This document shows, piece after piece, positions 1 through 10,724 of a DNA stretch of 64,000 nt; position 1 is the first letter of the stretch; each line of letters starts with the position of its first letter. Where the stretch lies: contig BROG01000394.1 of assembly GCA_030159075.1 (NCBI GenBank), positions 314,001-378,000 of the forward strand. Direction: 5' to 3'. This DNA is from Atrina japonica. Taxonomy: Eukaryota > Mollusca > Bivalvia > Pterioida > Pinnidae. A program made the translations under genes and the position numbers. A model generated the notes under the pieces. It did not search any database. It saw only the letters and a list, made by a program, of their open reading frames with translations, and had not been told where the DNA came from.

Positions 1-1478
1 CACCACAGAAGGTCAAGGTTATTATTATAACAAAGCAAGTGGTTAGAGTCTCTGTAGTCACATACAAATATGTTATCTCGCGCAGATGACGTAATGAACA
101 TGGGCACAGCAAACAGAGCGTCATCACCTATAGGGTTACGGTGACCCTGTATCGATTTCAATACTTTGCCGTCATGAGATATAATGTCAAGTCCAGACGG
201 CTCCTCTCCATCATAGAACGATACACAGAACTTGCCATTAGATAGAGGACATATTCCAATATATGGCTTCTTCGTTTTTATATGTTCTTTTACGTGCATT
301 TTACGTCCTAAAACCACTGTAGTGATTTTTCTCTTGAAAAAGCGAGTTATAGCTATTTCGTCGTCAGCGAGGAGAGTCATTCTGCATGGATTAGAAAGCT
401 TTAGACTATCAACATAGGCGCCATTGTGAAGAAAACGCTGCAGAACATCGTTTTCGCCATCACAGAGAACGATGTACTTTTCAGTGACGACTGCGTCATA
501 GAAATTGTACTCTTCACACGTATTTTCTCCATGGGCATGAAAGTGATATTTCTCATATGATCGTAGCAAACCACATTTTGGCGGATTTCTTAGCAACTCC
601 ATCAGTTTGAGATCTGGCATGAAGTCGAAGCTAAGCTTTCGAGATTTGTTTGGAATCTGTTTCACAGACTTATTCAACGCTGTCAATTTTGTATCCATTT
701 TCACGAACTCCGACATAATTTCTGTAACATCCTCCTCCTCTAAGGCTTTGTTGAATTGCGTATAAGTTGTCGCTACTTTGTCGTACACTTCTGTCGACAC
801 TTTTGCGATATTTTTGTCCGTTTCGGTATCCGGCTTGACCACATCGTTCTTCAAATTTTGAATCTGCCGTTTGCAGTCTGTATAGAAATCATCTAACCTA
901 AGTTCGAAATTGTCAAGGTGTTTCAAAACGTCCTGTTGTGTCTCTGAAATTTTGTCACTGATTTCGTTTTCTTTTTTAATCTTCTCCGATTTTATCAAGA
1001 GGGATTCCAACTGTCTACCGTATTTTGACAACTGTGGAAGAAGGCGATGATACGCATTCTTTAACTTTACGCAATCACATGACGGTTGTCGGTGGTTTTG
1101 AACGGCAGTTTCGGCACTTGTCAAAACCTTACATCCAAAACAATAAAATTCTAGAGCCCCTTCTTCCATTTCTGATTTAACATGATTTTCCTGTGTTTCC
1201 TCGATTGCCTTTAGAAATCCGCTGATGAGTGGGTCCACGGGAAATGATCTAGCACATTCCCAGTGGTCGGCAGCAGTGTCCGGTGCTGCGATTTCTTTTT
1301 TATCTATTGGACAACAGAACACGCCATCCGTCTTGTTTGCCTGGATATGATTGGCCAGACAAACCATACAAAGTGTGTGTTCACATGGTAAGGTTCGGGG
1401 ATCTTTGTATCTCTGAAGACAAATAATGCAAGTCAAATAGTCCTCCGTTACATTTTTCAACAATCTACTCGAAGCCAT
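1..1478 (-). CDS. TRIM-like RING/B-box/coiled-coil protein, partial
   Basis: Reading leftwards from the ATG at 1476-1478 the frame stays open to the window edge, giving about 492 codons without a stop. The start is the first ATG of the frame and lies just downstream of a TATA-like motif. Residues 17-66 form a C3HC4-type RING: CIIC, then CEHTLCMVC, then CCPID. A degenerate B-box-like Cys/His stretch follows (YCFGCK, NHR, CDC). Residues about 130-290 are Lys/Glu/Leu-rich and look coiled-coil. The last 170 residues have beta-propeller-like segments (VVTEKYIVLCDG, LADDEIAIT, LSNGKFCVSF) of the kind in NHL-type TRIM proteins. Known role of the family: E3 ubiquitin ligases, often in innate immunity or RNA regulation. 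The C-terminus is cut by the window, so the subfamily is undecided. The visible coding part is one exon, common among expanded invertebrate TRIM genes. Confidence 0.88.
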   Translation of the reverse strand, partial: MASSRLLKNVTEDYLTCIICLQRYKDPRTLPCEHTLCMVCLANHIQANKTDGVFCCPIDKKEIAAPDTAADHWECARSFPVDPLISGFLKAIEETQENHVKSEMEEGALEFYCFGCKVLTSAETAVQNHRQPSCDCVKLKNAYHRLLPQLSKYGRQLESLLIKSEKIKKENEISDKISETQQDVLKHLDNFELRLDDFYTDCKRQIQNLKNDVVKPDTETDKNIAKVSTEVYDKVATTYTQFNKALEEEDVTEIMSEFVKMDTKLTALNKSVKQIPNKSRKLSFDFMPDLKLMELLRNPPKCGLLRSYEKYHFHAHGENTCEEYNFYDAVVTEKYIVLCDGENDVLQRFLHNGAYVDSLKLSNPCRMTLLADDEIAITRFFKRKITTVVLGRKMHVKEHIKTKKPYIGICPLSNGKFCVSFYDGEEPSGLDIISHDGKVLKSIQGHRNPIGDDALFAVPMFITSSARDNIFVCDYRDSNHLLCYNNNLDLLW

Positions 1479-1551
1479 ATCTAAAATTGTAATTTCACTT
1501 TGTTCACAACCTAGAGTCTACAATTAATTACCTGTACTCAGGTAAAATGTT

Positions 1552-1560
1552 CTTTATATA
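1552..1560 (-). promoter_or_regulatory. TATA-box-like motif of the TRIM-like gene
   Basis: Read on the minus strand this is TATATAAAG, about 75 bp upstream of the TRIM-like ATG. A start site 25-30 bp downstream would leave a 5' leader of about 45 bases. Inference from motif and spacing only. Confidence 0.4.
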
Positions 1561-1919
1561 TGTTCAGATCCCACGCGGGATTTAGATTTGGATTAATCTC
1601 TAGACTTAGCGAATAAAGTGATTAATACTATTTTTGTTTGTTATTCATTCTCGACTACGGCTTAAAATGTTTACTTGTTTTCTTGGTGGGTTCCATGTAC
1701 CTATAGATTAAAGTCCTTTGACGTCATAAACTTTCCATTTTTCATGCCTGATGTAGCATTACATAAGTAATACACATGTACTTAAGACCATTCAGGAACA
1801 TCTCAATAAACCGTTGTTATTATAACCTTTTTATAGTTACTAAATCCACACGTACTGATGATTTCATTCCCTTTAAGATAGTAATTGTTTCAATGAGCTA
1901 TGTACATGCATTTACATCC

Positions 1920-1922
<3 letters not shown>

Positions 1923-1973
<51 letters not shown>

Positions 1974-1978
1974 ATGTG

Positions 1979-2067
<89 letters not shown>
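1923..2067. repeat. Compound (AT)n(GT)n microsatellite
   Basis: About 42 bp of uninterrupted AT are followed by GT repeats with one interruption near 1975-1985. Confidence 0.97.
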
Positions 2068-2069
<2 letters not shown>

Positions 2070-2534
2070 CCATAATGAGAAATAACATCATACAAACTGT
2101 GTTGATATACATTCAGCAATAATTCCTTTATACTTATTCTTACACCGGAAAAGTCTCTCGTTAGTTTTGGTATTTTTTTCTTTCCTTTTTGTATTGTTTA
2201 TTTAAATGGGGTCTAATGTAACTTACTATTTTTTTTTTCAATTACTTGGAGGAGAGTAATTACAACGTACCCGGTAATAGATCACATGCCTTCCACATTG
2301 GCAAACTTTCTCACAAATGTTCCAGCAAGGTTTGAAACTGTGCTGACAAGAGGCGAGGGGCTCCAATTTTGAAAGTGCGATGTTGTAACCACTAGTTCAT
2401 GGATACCATGAAAAGTCTTTCTTTAGTTGTGATAATAATGTTGTCTGTACAAATCTTAAAAATATAAATGTATGTCTGACCATTCTCTAATTCGGAATAT
2501 AAAGTATCAAATATATACAAGGTCACTTATAATT

Positions 2535-2535
2535 T

Positions 2536-2623
<88 letters not shown>
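2535..2623. repeat. (GA)n microsatellite
   Basis: About 88 bp of GA dinucleotides with one ATAG interruption near 2547. Confidence 0.97.
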
Positions 2624-2628
<5 letters not shown>

Positions 2629-2815
2629 TTGTTATCTATATAATTTAACATTTTTTCTTAAAAATAAGCTAGAGATAAAGAGCACTTAGGAGGGCAATAT
2701 GTTATGACCTCTTTGGTTATGTTTAAATGATCATGCACATAGAACATTGATACGTAGTCGTCTCTACGTTCAGTGACCACACACTGCAAAGATAAACGAC
2801 CGCGCTAAATAAAAG

Positions 2816-2823
2816 TATATAAG
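2816..2823 (+). promoter_or_regulatory. TATA box of the 5739-6503 gene
   Basis: TATATAAG lies 25-30 bp before a likely start region and about 65 bp before a consensus splice donor (AAG/GTAAGA at 2888). The arrangement is a TATA promoter feeding a short non-coding first exon. The flanking context resembles the sequence at 62522-62546. Confidence 0.45.
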
Positions 2824-2845
2824 AAACGCTCGGGACTTGTTTTAC

Positions 2846-2887
2846 AGTTATAAATTCTGTGACAGATGAAAGCTGTTCTCAAATAAG
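2846..2887 (+). other. Inferred 5' non-coding exon
   Basis: The exon is bounded on the left by the expected start site below the TATA box and on the right by the donor ATAAG/GTAAGA. It would join the acceptor TTTTTCAG at 5681-5683. It contains no useful ATG frame. Inference only. Confidence 0.35.
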
Positions 2888-5683
2888 GTAAGATACAAAA
2901 TTTTGCATCTTTGATATATTATTATGGATAAAATAGATATTATTTACACCATCAACAACAAAATCATTTAAGAATTCGTTTAACTGCAGATTCCAGCGAT
3001 CCTCTAAATTAGCTCTAAACTAGCAACCGTGCTTTATCATTTAACACAGTATCGTGAATTAAGATTTTGGAAAATTTCTGAGTTTTTTAGTTTGTCTAAA
3101 GACTCTTTAATAGTTCTAGACTTAGATATATCTTGGGTCTGAATGAGCTAGAAAAATATTCCATATAATATAATTGTTTTGAAAGTGAAAAGTTTCAAAC
3201 ATTCATTTATTTAACTATAAAACCAATCAAAATTATTGCATAAAACAAAATAATATAAAAATTAATTCATATTGGATTTCCAACTTAATCTGAAATCAGG
3301 CTCCGAAGTCACCAAATTTACTCAAGCTCAACTAACCTTTTTATGATTTAAGATGAAAATACGCATGATTTGTGTTGCAACTGGACATTGTTGTTTATCT
3401 ATGGCAAAAAATGTATATAATGATAATATTATAATAACATTATGGCTCAGTTGAAGAAAACTTTACAAATATCAAGTCTGAGTGAGTATATACTTAAACT
3501 CTAATAAACATAATTATAAACATAACATACAAAATGTAATACCAAAGTTATAATGCTCAGGACGATCGTTTATGTCAAACAAACTCAAGATATTTTTGCA
3601 ATTAAAAAGTTTTTGATGTGAATGAAATACCAAAAATATCGTGTTTCCTATTCAGTCACATCCAGAAGTTTTACAAACAACCACATGTATATGTTCAACC
3701 CTTTCAACTCTACAAACCACAATAGACATAAACGATAGAAAGAGCTTACCATTCACATACCTTGGGATGAAAGGGTTACAATGATAAAATACACAGTGTA
3801 AATTGAGCTTGAGTATTAAGTAAATATGGTATCTTCGGGTCTAAAGGAGAGGGTAATATTTGGCGTTACTTCGTAGATACATGTAAGAGCGGTGGTAAAA
3901 TTTAGAAATGGCGTGATTTGAAAGGTTCGCTAACTTCGTATTAAGACAAACGTGTATGTACCAAGGACATACATCCGTTCAAGGTTAGAAAACATGTTTT
4001 GCACCAAAGGACTTTTATCTTAATCCTGTCCAATACGTCGGCCTATTTTTCAGACATACCCTGTCTTATAAAGTACGGATAACAATGACACAACACGCCT
4101 AAGCAAGTCTCTCGGAAATCAGAAAAACATATAGATTTATTTTATTTACTTTTAATCTTTTTCTTTCCACGTGTCCTCTATAAATATTAGACATTTTATT
4201 TTGACATACCGGTACATTTACTAGACATTGTGATTCACCAGAAGACTTATGAATTATTAACATACCAATCAATATATTTATCTTGTAAACAGTGGAGTGT
4301 GTAATGTAATTATACCCGTAAAATGTTATTACGTATTCGAATTTAACCAGCTTAAAGGGGCATTAGCTGTGTTTACCAAAAAAAACCTATTTTTCGACAT
4401 TTTTCTACTTTTACTCCCTGTACATGATGCACGATAACAAATAAAAGCTATACATAGGCATAAAATATCTTATATTCCTATATATTTTGTGAAAATAAGG
4501 TTCAGTCCAGTGTAGTGTTCATATACAAGTAGTAAGGTTGAGTTAATCAATCACAAGTGAAAAAGAGCCAAACTTGGGTTTCTCAAGAAATTTTCACAAA
4601 ATATATAGGCATTCAAAATTTTTATATTTTTTTGTTAATGTTTGTCAATCTATGTAGTAAAAATGAAGAAAAAATTGAAGAGAAAAACAAAGCTACTGCC
4701 CCTTTAAAGCCGCGCTAAATAAATTCTACGTTTAACACCCAGGTTGAATCTTCAACCCTACGAGGGAAGGAGGAAAATAAAAAAAACACATTTTTCAAAC
4801 AACTTTTGATAAAGTATTCTGCCATCTTCGCATAACAAAAATTTAAATAAAAACAAATTAAAATAAAACGTAGATTAATATGAGAAAATAATATTGTTCT
4901 TAAACTTCATCAGCATGTCCCTCTCACTGGAGAGGTTATGGATTTTATGTTTATGATTCGTTGGATTCTCATTGGATTGATAAACAGTTTTAGTGATAGA
5001 GAATGATAGCAGACTCATAAATCTGGATTTCAAGAACTTTTCGTTTTTTTTTTAATTTAAAAATTTTCTTTCAATACCTACCAGGAAGGCGGGCATTAAA
5101 CATAAAATTTATTTAGCGTGGCCTAACTTCACGCTTTCAAATCATGTTTTTCAAAAGAAATTCTGCATCTCATATAGTTATGATATTAGTCTTTAATATT
5201 TTTACATTTTACAGAGAATGTAATTTAAGTGTGTTGATATTTTCCAAGCAATAATATTCCGTTAACAAATCAATTAGCTAATTCTATATTGGCCCAGTTA
5301 TTAGGCCAAGATTTCTCATATTGCATCGTGGCCAAATAAGGTTACGGTTTGGATGAGTTCCGAATATGCCAAACAAAGATCACCTATTGAAATAAAATTG
5401 AAGAAGTACCTATCAATAATCTTACTTTTCTTAGGGAAAAGACAGCTCACAACTCTATGACGTCAAGGATTTGTGGCCGTCAGACCAAATTTTAGAAGCG
5501 TAAAGTAAACTATGCTTCCGGTCTGTCATTTGTTTATATGTATGAAATGATCAAAAGCTGAGTAAGCTTCTATAAGTCGAGGTTCTAGACGCCCAAATGC
5601 GTACATCACGTATCTAATTGATGAAATATATAAAGTGAAAATCGAGTAGAACCAACGATTCACGTTAACTCTTTATTTTTCAG
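2888..5683 (+). other. Probable first intron of the 5739-6503 gene
   Basis: AT-rich non-coding sequence with consensus donor and acceptor. It contains a full-length TTAA-flanked foldback element (4362-4707). Other parts, around 3310-3600, resemble dispersed sequence near 9790-9890 and 59440-59560. No coding signal was seen inside. Confidence 0.4.
4362..4707. mobile_element. TTAA-flanked foldback MITE, full-length copy
   Basis: The 346-bp element is bounded by TTAA on both sides. Its imperfect inverted ends read AGGGGCATTAGCTGTG on the left and, in reverse complement, AGGGGCAGTAGCTTTG on the right. The inner part is also roughly self-complementary (TATATTTTGTGAAAAT and ATTTTCACAAAATATA). A closely related copy is at 48398-48731. 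TTAA duplications are typical of piggyBac and Kolobok superfamilies; placement is inference. Confidence 0.8.
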
Positions 5684-5738
5684 TTGATGTGAACCAAAAA
5701 CACCTTTGCCGTTATTAAGAATACGAAAAGTGATCAAA

Positions 5739-6503
5739 ATGCCGGAATGTATAGATTATTTCTTGGATGGTGCGAGGAGTAACGAATGTAAAAACGAGTC
5801 TATACACTACTGTGGGGATAATAATAAGGGTGAAACTAAAGAGTATTCGAATGAAAAGGATTATGATGTTACTGATAGCACTTGTGACGTAAGCGATGAA
5901 TCGAATGAGGAAGTTGAAGTTGAAGATGAAAATAGAAGTGAAGGTATGGCCAGTCCTGTTGAAGACCATTCTGACGAAGATTTAGATATCATTAACGTGC
6001 CACGACGTAGTTCTCTTAAAAGCCTCATTCAATCATATTCCCTAGTTTTAACCAAAAATATAAATAGTGCAACATGTCAATCAAGCGAAGAACTTTGTTC
6101 AACAAGTTCAACGGACAAAGAGGCAGATTCGGTGGTATCGATCGAGAAGACTTTTAGTTCAATTGGAAATGAAGAAAAGGGAACAGTCGATACCAAAGAA
6201 TGCAGTACTGAGTATATTAAACATTCCATAGAAAATCTAAAGGAATCGCAAAGTGACGATGATAAACAGGAAATTTGTGGATGTGGTGCAATCCAACGAA
6301 AGAATTCAGCAATTACGTCAAACAAAAAAGAAAATATTCCCTCGTTATGTGACTCTTCTACACAAACAGACAACGTGCAATGCAAAGGACATTCAAAATC
6401 TAAAGCACTTCCCATTCATCGCAGACGGACAGTTATCAAAATTACAAAATACAGAGTTGGCAGGCGACTAGTAAAAGTTATTGAAAAGGATTATTTCTAT
6501 TAG
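5739..6503 (+). CDS. Acidic, Ser-rich protein of unknown function (254 aa)
   Basis: The frame is open from the splice acceptor at 5683; the ATG at 5739 is its first ATG and gives 254 residues ending at TAG 6501-6503. I do not recognise the family. Residues about 45-85 are very acidic (SDESNEEVEVEDE). RRSSLKSL near residue 90 is a basophilic-kinase-type site. SSTQTD at residues 206-211 matches the TQT class of dynein light chain LC8 ligands. The C-terminal 35 residues are basic (IHRRRTVIKITKYRVGRRL) and could bind nucleic acid or act as a nuclear signal. No signal peptide or membrane segment is visible. A CpG-poor TATA promoter and a single coding exon suggest an inducible gene. AATAAA follows the stop by 74 bases. 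The gene call is fairly sure; function is unknown. Confidence 0.65.
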   Translation: MPECIDYFLDGARSNECKNESIHYCGDNNKGETKEYSNEKDYDVTDSTCDVSDESNEEVEVEDENRSEGMASPVEDHSDEDLDIINVPRRSSLKSLIQSYSLVLTKNINSATCQSSEELCSTSSTDKEADSVVSIEKTFSSIGNEEKGTVDTKECSTEYIKHSIENLKESQSDDDKQEICGCGAIQRKNSAITSNKKENIPSLCDSSTQTDNVQCKGHSKSKALPIHRRRTVIKITKYRVGRRLVKVIEKDYFY

Positions 6504-6576
6504 ATAGATTTTGCAATATTAATAAGCCAACTGCGACCTTTGATTTGATGCCAAGATAAACTGATGACATTTATTC

Positions 6577-6582
6577 AATAAA
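6577..6582 (+). terminator. Poly(A) signal AATAAA
   Basis: Canonical hexamer 74 bases after the stop of the acidic-protein gene. Confidence 0.6.
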
Positions 6583-7071
6583 TGAAGACAGACGTTTTAC
6601 GAAAATTCCAAAATCGGATGACAAATGTGTTTACTTCTGATAAAGTGGTGTTTATATCTCCAAACTCTTCGGATTTGTTGCAGCATGTCAATCCATTTCA
6701 TATCAAAAAATATTAATGTTATGTTGGATTTGTTCTTGTTTTTAAAAGGAGCACAAGAATCTAAAACAAAACCTAAATGAAAAATTCTTTGCTGGGGTAC
6801 AAATGATATTTAAACAAAGTTTTCATTTGAAAAATTCATTGGAAAATGGACAAATTCATCGCCAGACAAAATTTTGTTCATTTTTTTTATTTCACACAAT
6901 GTGGCATTACTCTCCAGAAATGTGAAAATGCAAAATTATTCAGTCTTAACTTTGTATGACACTGCCACTTTACACAAAGTTTTAAGAAAATTCAAGGAAA
7001 AATTAGAAATTGCATAACCAGATTTTTTTTTTTTTTTTCGAATTTTTTTTTTTTTTTACTACAGACCGACT

Positions 7072-7301
7072 TTTTGATTTGATTTGATTTTTTGTTTAAT
7101 GCCATACTCAACAATTTTTCAGTCATATGATGGCGTCCAGTTTTTATTGGTGGATTACCCGGGTAAAGACCACCGACCTTCCGCAAGAAAACTGGCAAAC
7201 TTTCCCAATTAATTCGAAATGACCCTAGCGGGATTCGAACCAGAGGTGAGAGGCCTTGTGATTTAAAGCTCAATGCTTTTACCACTCGGCCACGGAGGCC
7301 C
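7072..7301 (-). mobile_element. tRNA-derived SINE, family 1
   Basis: On the minus strand it begins GGGGCCTCCGTGGCCGAGTGG, a tRNA-Ser/Leu-like A box, with a B-box-like GGTTCGAATCCC about 50 bp later. The tail reads TTGAGTATGGCATTAAAC followed by an AATC-rich run. At least six relatives lie in this window (10325, 17325, 27045, 27725, 41899, 46200). Confidence 0.85.
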
Positions 7302-7377
7302 CTACTACAGACCGACAATTAGATTCGAGCATACACATCCAAAATCATTGCAAGGTCGGTCAGTCTGTAGTATTAAT

Positions 7378-7613
7378 AGTATTCCTGGAAATTTTCGCTC
7401 CTGTTCAATTTTCGCTTTTTTCGTCCCTAAATGATAAATTAAAAAAAAAATTTAAAAGGTAAATTTTAAATTATCTCCATTCTAACTAAATAATTGACGC
7501 ATATCTACACGTTATCCATGAATTTATGGTGATTTAAAGTGAATATAAGACGGGGTGAATATGCTTTTGTTGTAAAAGGGCGATAATGAGAAAGGGCGAA
7601 AGTTTCCAGGTAT
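7378..7613. mobile_element. MITE related to 63451-63672
   Basis: The element begins CCTGGAAATTTTCGC and ends GGGCGAAAGTTTCCAGG, so it has inverted termini. It shares the core GGGCGA...ATAAGACGGGGTGAATA with the copy at 63451-63672. A fragment is near 29265-29315. Confidence 0.7.
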
Positions 7614-8290
7614 ACAATAATTTATCATTTATAGAAGAAGATCCAATAAACTGCAACTTTTTATCGCCAAAAGACCACTTACACTGTACTGTACTCACAT
7701 TGTTTATTTGTTTATAAACAACTAACAAAACCACATATAACAAATCAATGATTAACCTTTAAACTTTGACCTTAAAGTTTAAACATCAAGTCTCTATAAG
7801 CAAAAATGCTTACACTTGAAAGAACAAAAGGAAATTGTAAAAATAAAATAACCATGATTAATACAATGATGTGTAAAATAGCAAAAAACATGAAATTTCT
7901 TTTACACGATGGATATAAATGTACTTATGAATGATAGATGTTTTGTCAATTTTTGTTTCATTTACGATGACTGCTATCAAACTTTGAAAGAGCTCTTTCA
8001 CAGATCTAGACTTCCACATGTTTCATATCATTCCAATTACAGTATTATTCTTTCTGTAACAACAAACCTTTTCATGATAACTGCGATCCTACGAATTTCA
8101 GGTGTGACAAAAACCTTTCGGATGGCATCAAGGGCACTATTTGTGTCTCAATTGGTAGGATCTGTCTTGGGTGCGAGATGCTGGCAAGAAACTCATTGAT
8201 GCTGTCTGGAACTGTTTATGCGGATGTGAAATTTGTAGGAATGTAGTTATTGTACAAAGGTTTACGGTATGTCTTTACTACTGTACTGTA

Positions 8291-8367
<77 letters not shown>
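8291..8367. repeat. (AT)n microsatellite
   Basis: About 76 bp of TA dinucleotides with one G interruption near 8353. Confidence 0.97.
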
Positions 8368-8984
8368 AACACAGTCAAACTGGAATCTATTGAAACTGAT
8401 GGGGAATGTATTTCTCTTTCAAAAAAATTAAGAAATTTGGCTGGGGTATCTAAATCATTTCAAATAAAGCAGGATTTCAATGTAACAGGGTTCCATATGA
8501 GTGGGTTTCACTGTATATATATATAATTATTGCAGGTTATCTCTGAAGAACCTGATCTTATTCTAAGTTTTTCCTGATCCACAAATAGCAAAAAACACCA
8601 TAGCATCATGAGAAAGCACAATGTAACAACTGACCATTTTTGAGTTCTTATGTCATTTTGGATCCAACTTTTTCATGCTCCACTTCAACTTTGTGTTAGC
8701 CCTAGCTATTTTCGATATGCCTCAATAAAGAAATAAAACGCATTTATATCTGAAGGCCAGATTATTGTCACTAGTTCTTTTATGTCAAAAACAAATTGAA
8801 ATTAACATCTGAATAATCTACAAGACATGGAATATTGTGACATATTAATTATAGTATGAAGTTGAGCATCTGCTCCGGTGACCTATGTAAAACAATGTAA
8901 AGTGGAAGTAGCAAGGACTAACAGTCACATGTTCAATTCAAGAATTTGAAAATCCCCTATCACACCCCATGTACCTGGGATGAA

Positions 8985-9555
8985 GTCACCACTAAGTACT
9001 AAAGCTAAGTCACTACTCAGTAATCAAGCTAAGTCACCACTCAGTGCTCAAGCTAAGTCACCACTCAGTACTCAAGCTAAGTCACCACTCGATACTCAAG
9101 CTTAGTCACCACTCGGTACTCAAGCTAAGTCACCACTTGGTACTCAAGCTAAGTCACCACACGGTACTCATGCTAAGTCACCACTCAGTACTCAAGCTAA
9201 GTCACCACTCGATACTCAAGCTTAGTCACCACTCGGTACTCAAGCTAAGTCACCACTTGGTACTCAAGCTAAGTCACCACTCGGTACTCAAGCTAAGTCA
9301 CCACTCGGTACTCAAGCTAAGTCACCACTCAGTACTTAAGTTAAGTCACCACTCTGTACTCAAGCTAAGTCACAACTCGGTACTCAAGCTTAGTCACCAC
9401 TCGGTACTCAAGCTAAGTCACCACTCGATACTCAAGCTTAGTCGCCACTTAGTACTCAAGCTAAGTCACCACTCAGTGCTCAAGCTAAGTAACCACTCAG
9501 TACTCAAGCTACGTCACCACTCAATACTCAAGCTAAGTCACCATTCTGTGTCTAG
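8985..9555. repeat. 24-bp minisatellite, about 23 copies
   Basis: The unit is CTAAGTCACCACTCAG plus TACTCAAG. Because 24 is a multiple of three, the array gives a false ORF of VLKLSHHS octapeptides. Variants carry GGTACT, GATACT or GTGCT. The array lies 1.2 kb beyond the TUT1 3' end. Confidence 0.97.
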
Positions 9556-9639
9556 TGAATTTGTCGTAGTAAAATTTGTTTCCATTTAGTCCGACTGACT
9601 AGTGAGACAGAAATGCTAATTTCAGCCCCTGATGTACTT

Positions 9640-10072
9640 ATACTGATGTAAAATAACAAAGAAGAGCTATACACAGGCATAAAAATCTTATATTTCTATA
9701 TATTTTGTAAAAATAAGGTCACGTCCAGTGTGTTTGAATTACTTAATGTGAATAATTGCCAAACTTGGTTTTTCAATATTATAAATATACTACCAAAGTT
9801 ATAATGCTCAAGACTATATCATTTCTGTCAATTAGACTTCATCAGTTAAGCTCCAATTTAAAAGTTATGTGTATTTTTCTAAAGAGAAAGTGGTATTATA
9901 AAAGGCCAAATAATATCTCTAGAAGTATAGCAAAAGTAAGCAATTTTCATAAAATATATAGGAATTTAAGAATGTCTATGCCTACGTATATCTCTTTTTT
10001 GTTATTGTATATCAATATAAGTAGTAAATAAGGGAGGGAAATTTGAAAAGAAAACAACTTATGTGCCTTTAA
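9640..10072. mobile_element. Degenerate copy of the TTAA foldback MITE
   Basis: It shares the core CATAAAAATCTTATATTTCTATATATTTTG and the later TATATAGGAATTTAAGAAT with the full copies. It ends near CTTATGTGCCTTTAA. The left terminus is not recognisable. Confidence 0.65.
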
Positions 10073-10165
10073 CTTCACAGGGAAATAAAAACTTTGACCT
10101 AATACACAAAAATCTATGAAACAGGACTTTAACATTTCAGTTTAGCTAGATCTTCACTTTGGGAC

Positions 10166-10303
10166 CTGGCACCATCAACTTAAGAATTTACTTAAGTCTG
10201 AGAATACTTTCAACATTGTCTGCTTATCCAATCAGATATCAGGATTAGCCAAATCTGAGTAAAATATTTATACTTATGTAATTCTCAAGTTTTATGGTGC
10301 CAG
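10166..10303. mobile_element. Palindromic MITE (TGGCACCAT ends)
   Basis: The 138-bp element has inverted arms: CCTGGCACCATCAACTTAAG and, at the other end, CTCAAGTTTTATGGTGCCAG. The middle, ATCCAATCAGATATCAGGATTAG, recurs in the sister copy at 60431-60583. Confidence 0.8.
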
Positions 10304-10324
10304 ACGCTGTTTACTATTTTTATT

Positions 10325-10562
10325 ATGATTAGTGTTTTATGCCACACTCAACAATTTTTCAGTTATATGGTGGTGACAAGTTTTTATGGGTGGAGGAGAG
10401 AAACAGTTTACAATGTACCTGGGAAGAGACCACTGGCCTTCCGCAAACTTTCTCACAAAAATCAGCAGAGGTTCCAGTGGGTTCCAGGACCTGCGCAGAC
10501 CAGAAGCGAGAGACTTCATGGTTAAAAGCACAATGCTCTAACCACTCGGCCATAGAGGCCCC
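10325..10562 (-). mobile_element. tRNA-derived SINE, family 1
   Basis: The minus strand starts GGGGCCTCTATGGCCGAGTGG and ends TTGAGTGTGGCATAAAAC. It matches the copy at 7072-7301. It lies just beyond the TUT1 poly(A) signal. Confidence 0.85.
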
Positions 10563-10624
10563 TCACTGTGTTTTTCTGCTGATTGTGAATCAATCACCTA
10601 GCTCAACACTGTTCTGAAAGAAGC

Positions 10625-10630
10625 TTTATT
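10625..10630 (-). terminator. TUT1 poly(A) signal
   Basis: AATAAA on the minus strand, about 95 bases after the TUT1 stop codon. Confidence 0.6.
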
Positions 10631-10724
10631 TTAGTCTTTCATGATGTGAAATTTAATTCATTTCTTTCTTCACTAAAACAATTTTTCTTGAAAGAATGAA
10701 TGAAAATAAACGTCTTTGGATTTC

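Larger units (their letters stand above)
1479..2815. other. Intergenic stretch without a recognisable gene
   Basis: The interval lies between the divergent TRIM-like gene and the TATA-driven gene on the plus strand. It holds an (AT)n/(GT)n microsatellite and a (GA)n tract. Apparent ORFs across 1776-2119 are translations of the dinucleotide repeats. Confidence 0.6.
6583..10624. other. Repeat-filled intergenic interval
   Basis: The interval between the acidic-protein gene and the TUT1 3' end contains two SINEs, three MITE-type elements, an (AT)n tract and a 24-bp minisatellite. No coding region is supported. The 181-codon frame across 9044-9589 is the minisatellite read in threes. Confidence 0.65.

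Noticed and set aside
6077..6415. 112-codon minus-strand ORF
   Set aside because: Antisense shadow of the acidic-protein gene.
9044..9589. 181-codon open frame of VLKLSHHS repeats
   Set aside because: It is the 24-bp minisatellite read in threes, with no ATG start and no non-repeat domain.
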